Assembly (NCBI GenBank): GCA_012719195.1
Contig: JAAYAV010000117.1
Location: forward strand, 1 to 5,451
Origin: Anaerolineae bacterium
GTDB taxonomy: Bacteria; Chloroflexota; Anaerolineae; DRVO01
DNA length: 5,451 nucleotides
Direction: 5' to 3'
Shown here in pieces: positions 5,237 to 5,451 of the stretch (position 1 is the stretch's first letter; the number at the start of each line of letters is the position of its first letter). A program made the position numbers and the translations under genes. Below the pieces are notes generated by a model. It worked only from the letters and a program-made list of their open reading frames with translations. It ran no database searches and had not been told where the DNA came from.

Positions 5237-5451
5237 TTGTCCCGTTTCCTCGCCTACTTCGCGCTCACCCTCAAGCTCGCAGCCAACCGACTTCGCAACC
5301 GCTTGGGCCTGACGATCCTCAGCCTCATCGGGATCAGCCTGTCGGTGGGCCTGGTCGTCTCCATCCCGGTCTTCTCTGAGTTGGTGAGCCGGCTGGTGTT
5401 GCGCCAGGAACTGACGGACTTCGCTTCCGTCAACGACCGTCCTCTGTTCAC
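5237..5451 (+). CDS. ABC transporter permease, FtsX/MacB-like, N-terminal part only
   Basis: The frame opens at TTG 5237 after GGAGG and stays open to the right edge; 71 residues are visible. It begins MSRFLAYFALTLKLAANRLR, a short cytoplasmic amphipathic, basic lead, then one strongly hydrophobic span at about residues 23-46 (LGLTILSLIGISLSVGLVVS and IPVF), followed by an extracytoplasmic start (SELVSRLVLRQELTDF). This is the first-membrane-helix pattern of large permeases with periplasmic or extracellular domains (MacB_PCD/FtsX type), in which R/N/R-L-G-L-T leads into the helix and IPVF-like residues follow it. The family call is from pattern memory on a short fragment; the FtsX domain, if present, lies beyond the window. 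The substrate, and the ATPase partner expected nearby, cannot be told. Transcription is divergent from rarA. Confidence 0.7.
   Translation, partial: MSRFLAYFALTLKLAANRLRNRLGLTILSLIGISLSVGLVVSIPVFSELVSRLVLRQELTDFASVNDRPLF

Noticed and set aside
1..5451. CRISPR array, tRNA/rRNA genes, integrase or transposase
   Set aside because: No regularly spaced direct repeats, no cloverleaf or rRNA-like conserved segments, and no recombinase motifs were seen on either strand.

Overview
The window is a GC-rich (visibly about 65-70%) piece of bacterial chromosome. Codons end mostly in G or C, GTG and TTG starts occur, and two short hairpin-forming intergenic repeats are present. The ABC-permease N-terminus, the class I phosphomannose isomerase variant and the repeats of the GTCATTCCGAGCGAAGCGAG type together suggest a Chloroflexota (Dehalococcoidia/Thermomicrobia-like) genome. 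That placement is an inference from remembered sequence style, not from a search.

Layout. Positions 3102 down to 1 hold a compact minus-strand block that reads as one operon: an SDR-family oxidoreductase (3102-2308), a class I mannose-6-phosphate isomerase homologue (2278-1169), a small TPR protein (1140-574) and a beta-class DNA methyltransferase that overlaps the TPR gene and leaves the window at position 1. Gaps are 29 and 28 bases, then a 47-base overlap. A good sigma70-type promoter (TTGTCC, 17-base spacer, TATCAT) lies just upstream of the SDR gene. Positions 3103-3449 are intergenic and hold that promoter, a short repeat with an 8-bp hairpin, and a perfect 10-bp hairpin that is a plausible terminator for the next gene. 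Positions 4784-3450 encode the replication-associated AAA+ ATPase RarA/MgsA on the minus strand. Positions 4785-5236 are a divergent intergenic region with a 77-bp repeat element and weak candidate promoters on both sides. At 5237 a plus-strand ABC-transporter permease (FtsX/MacB-like N-terminus) starts with TTG after a strong Shine-Dalgarno and runs off the right edge.

How the genes work together. RarA is a stand-alone housekeeping genome-maintenance gene. The four-gene block mixes sugar-phosphate metabolism, a redox enzyme, a TPR scaffold and a DNA methyltransferase, so co-transcription looks likely but no shared pathway is evident. No restriction enzyme, CRISPR array, transposase, integrase, tRNA or rRNA is visible. 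I do not see a convincing undescribed system. The most open-ended items are the apparently orphan methyltransferase at the left edge and the structured DNA in the two intergenic regions.
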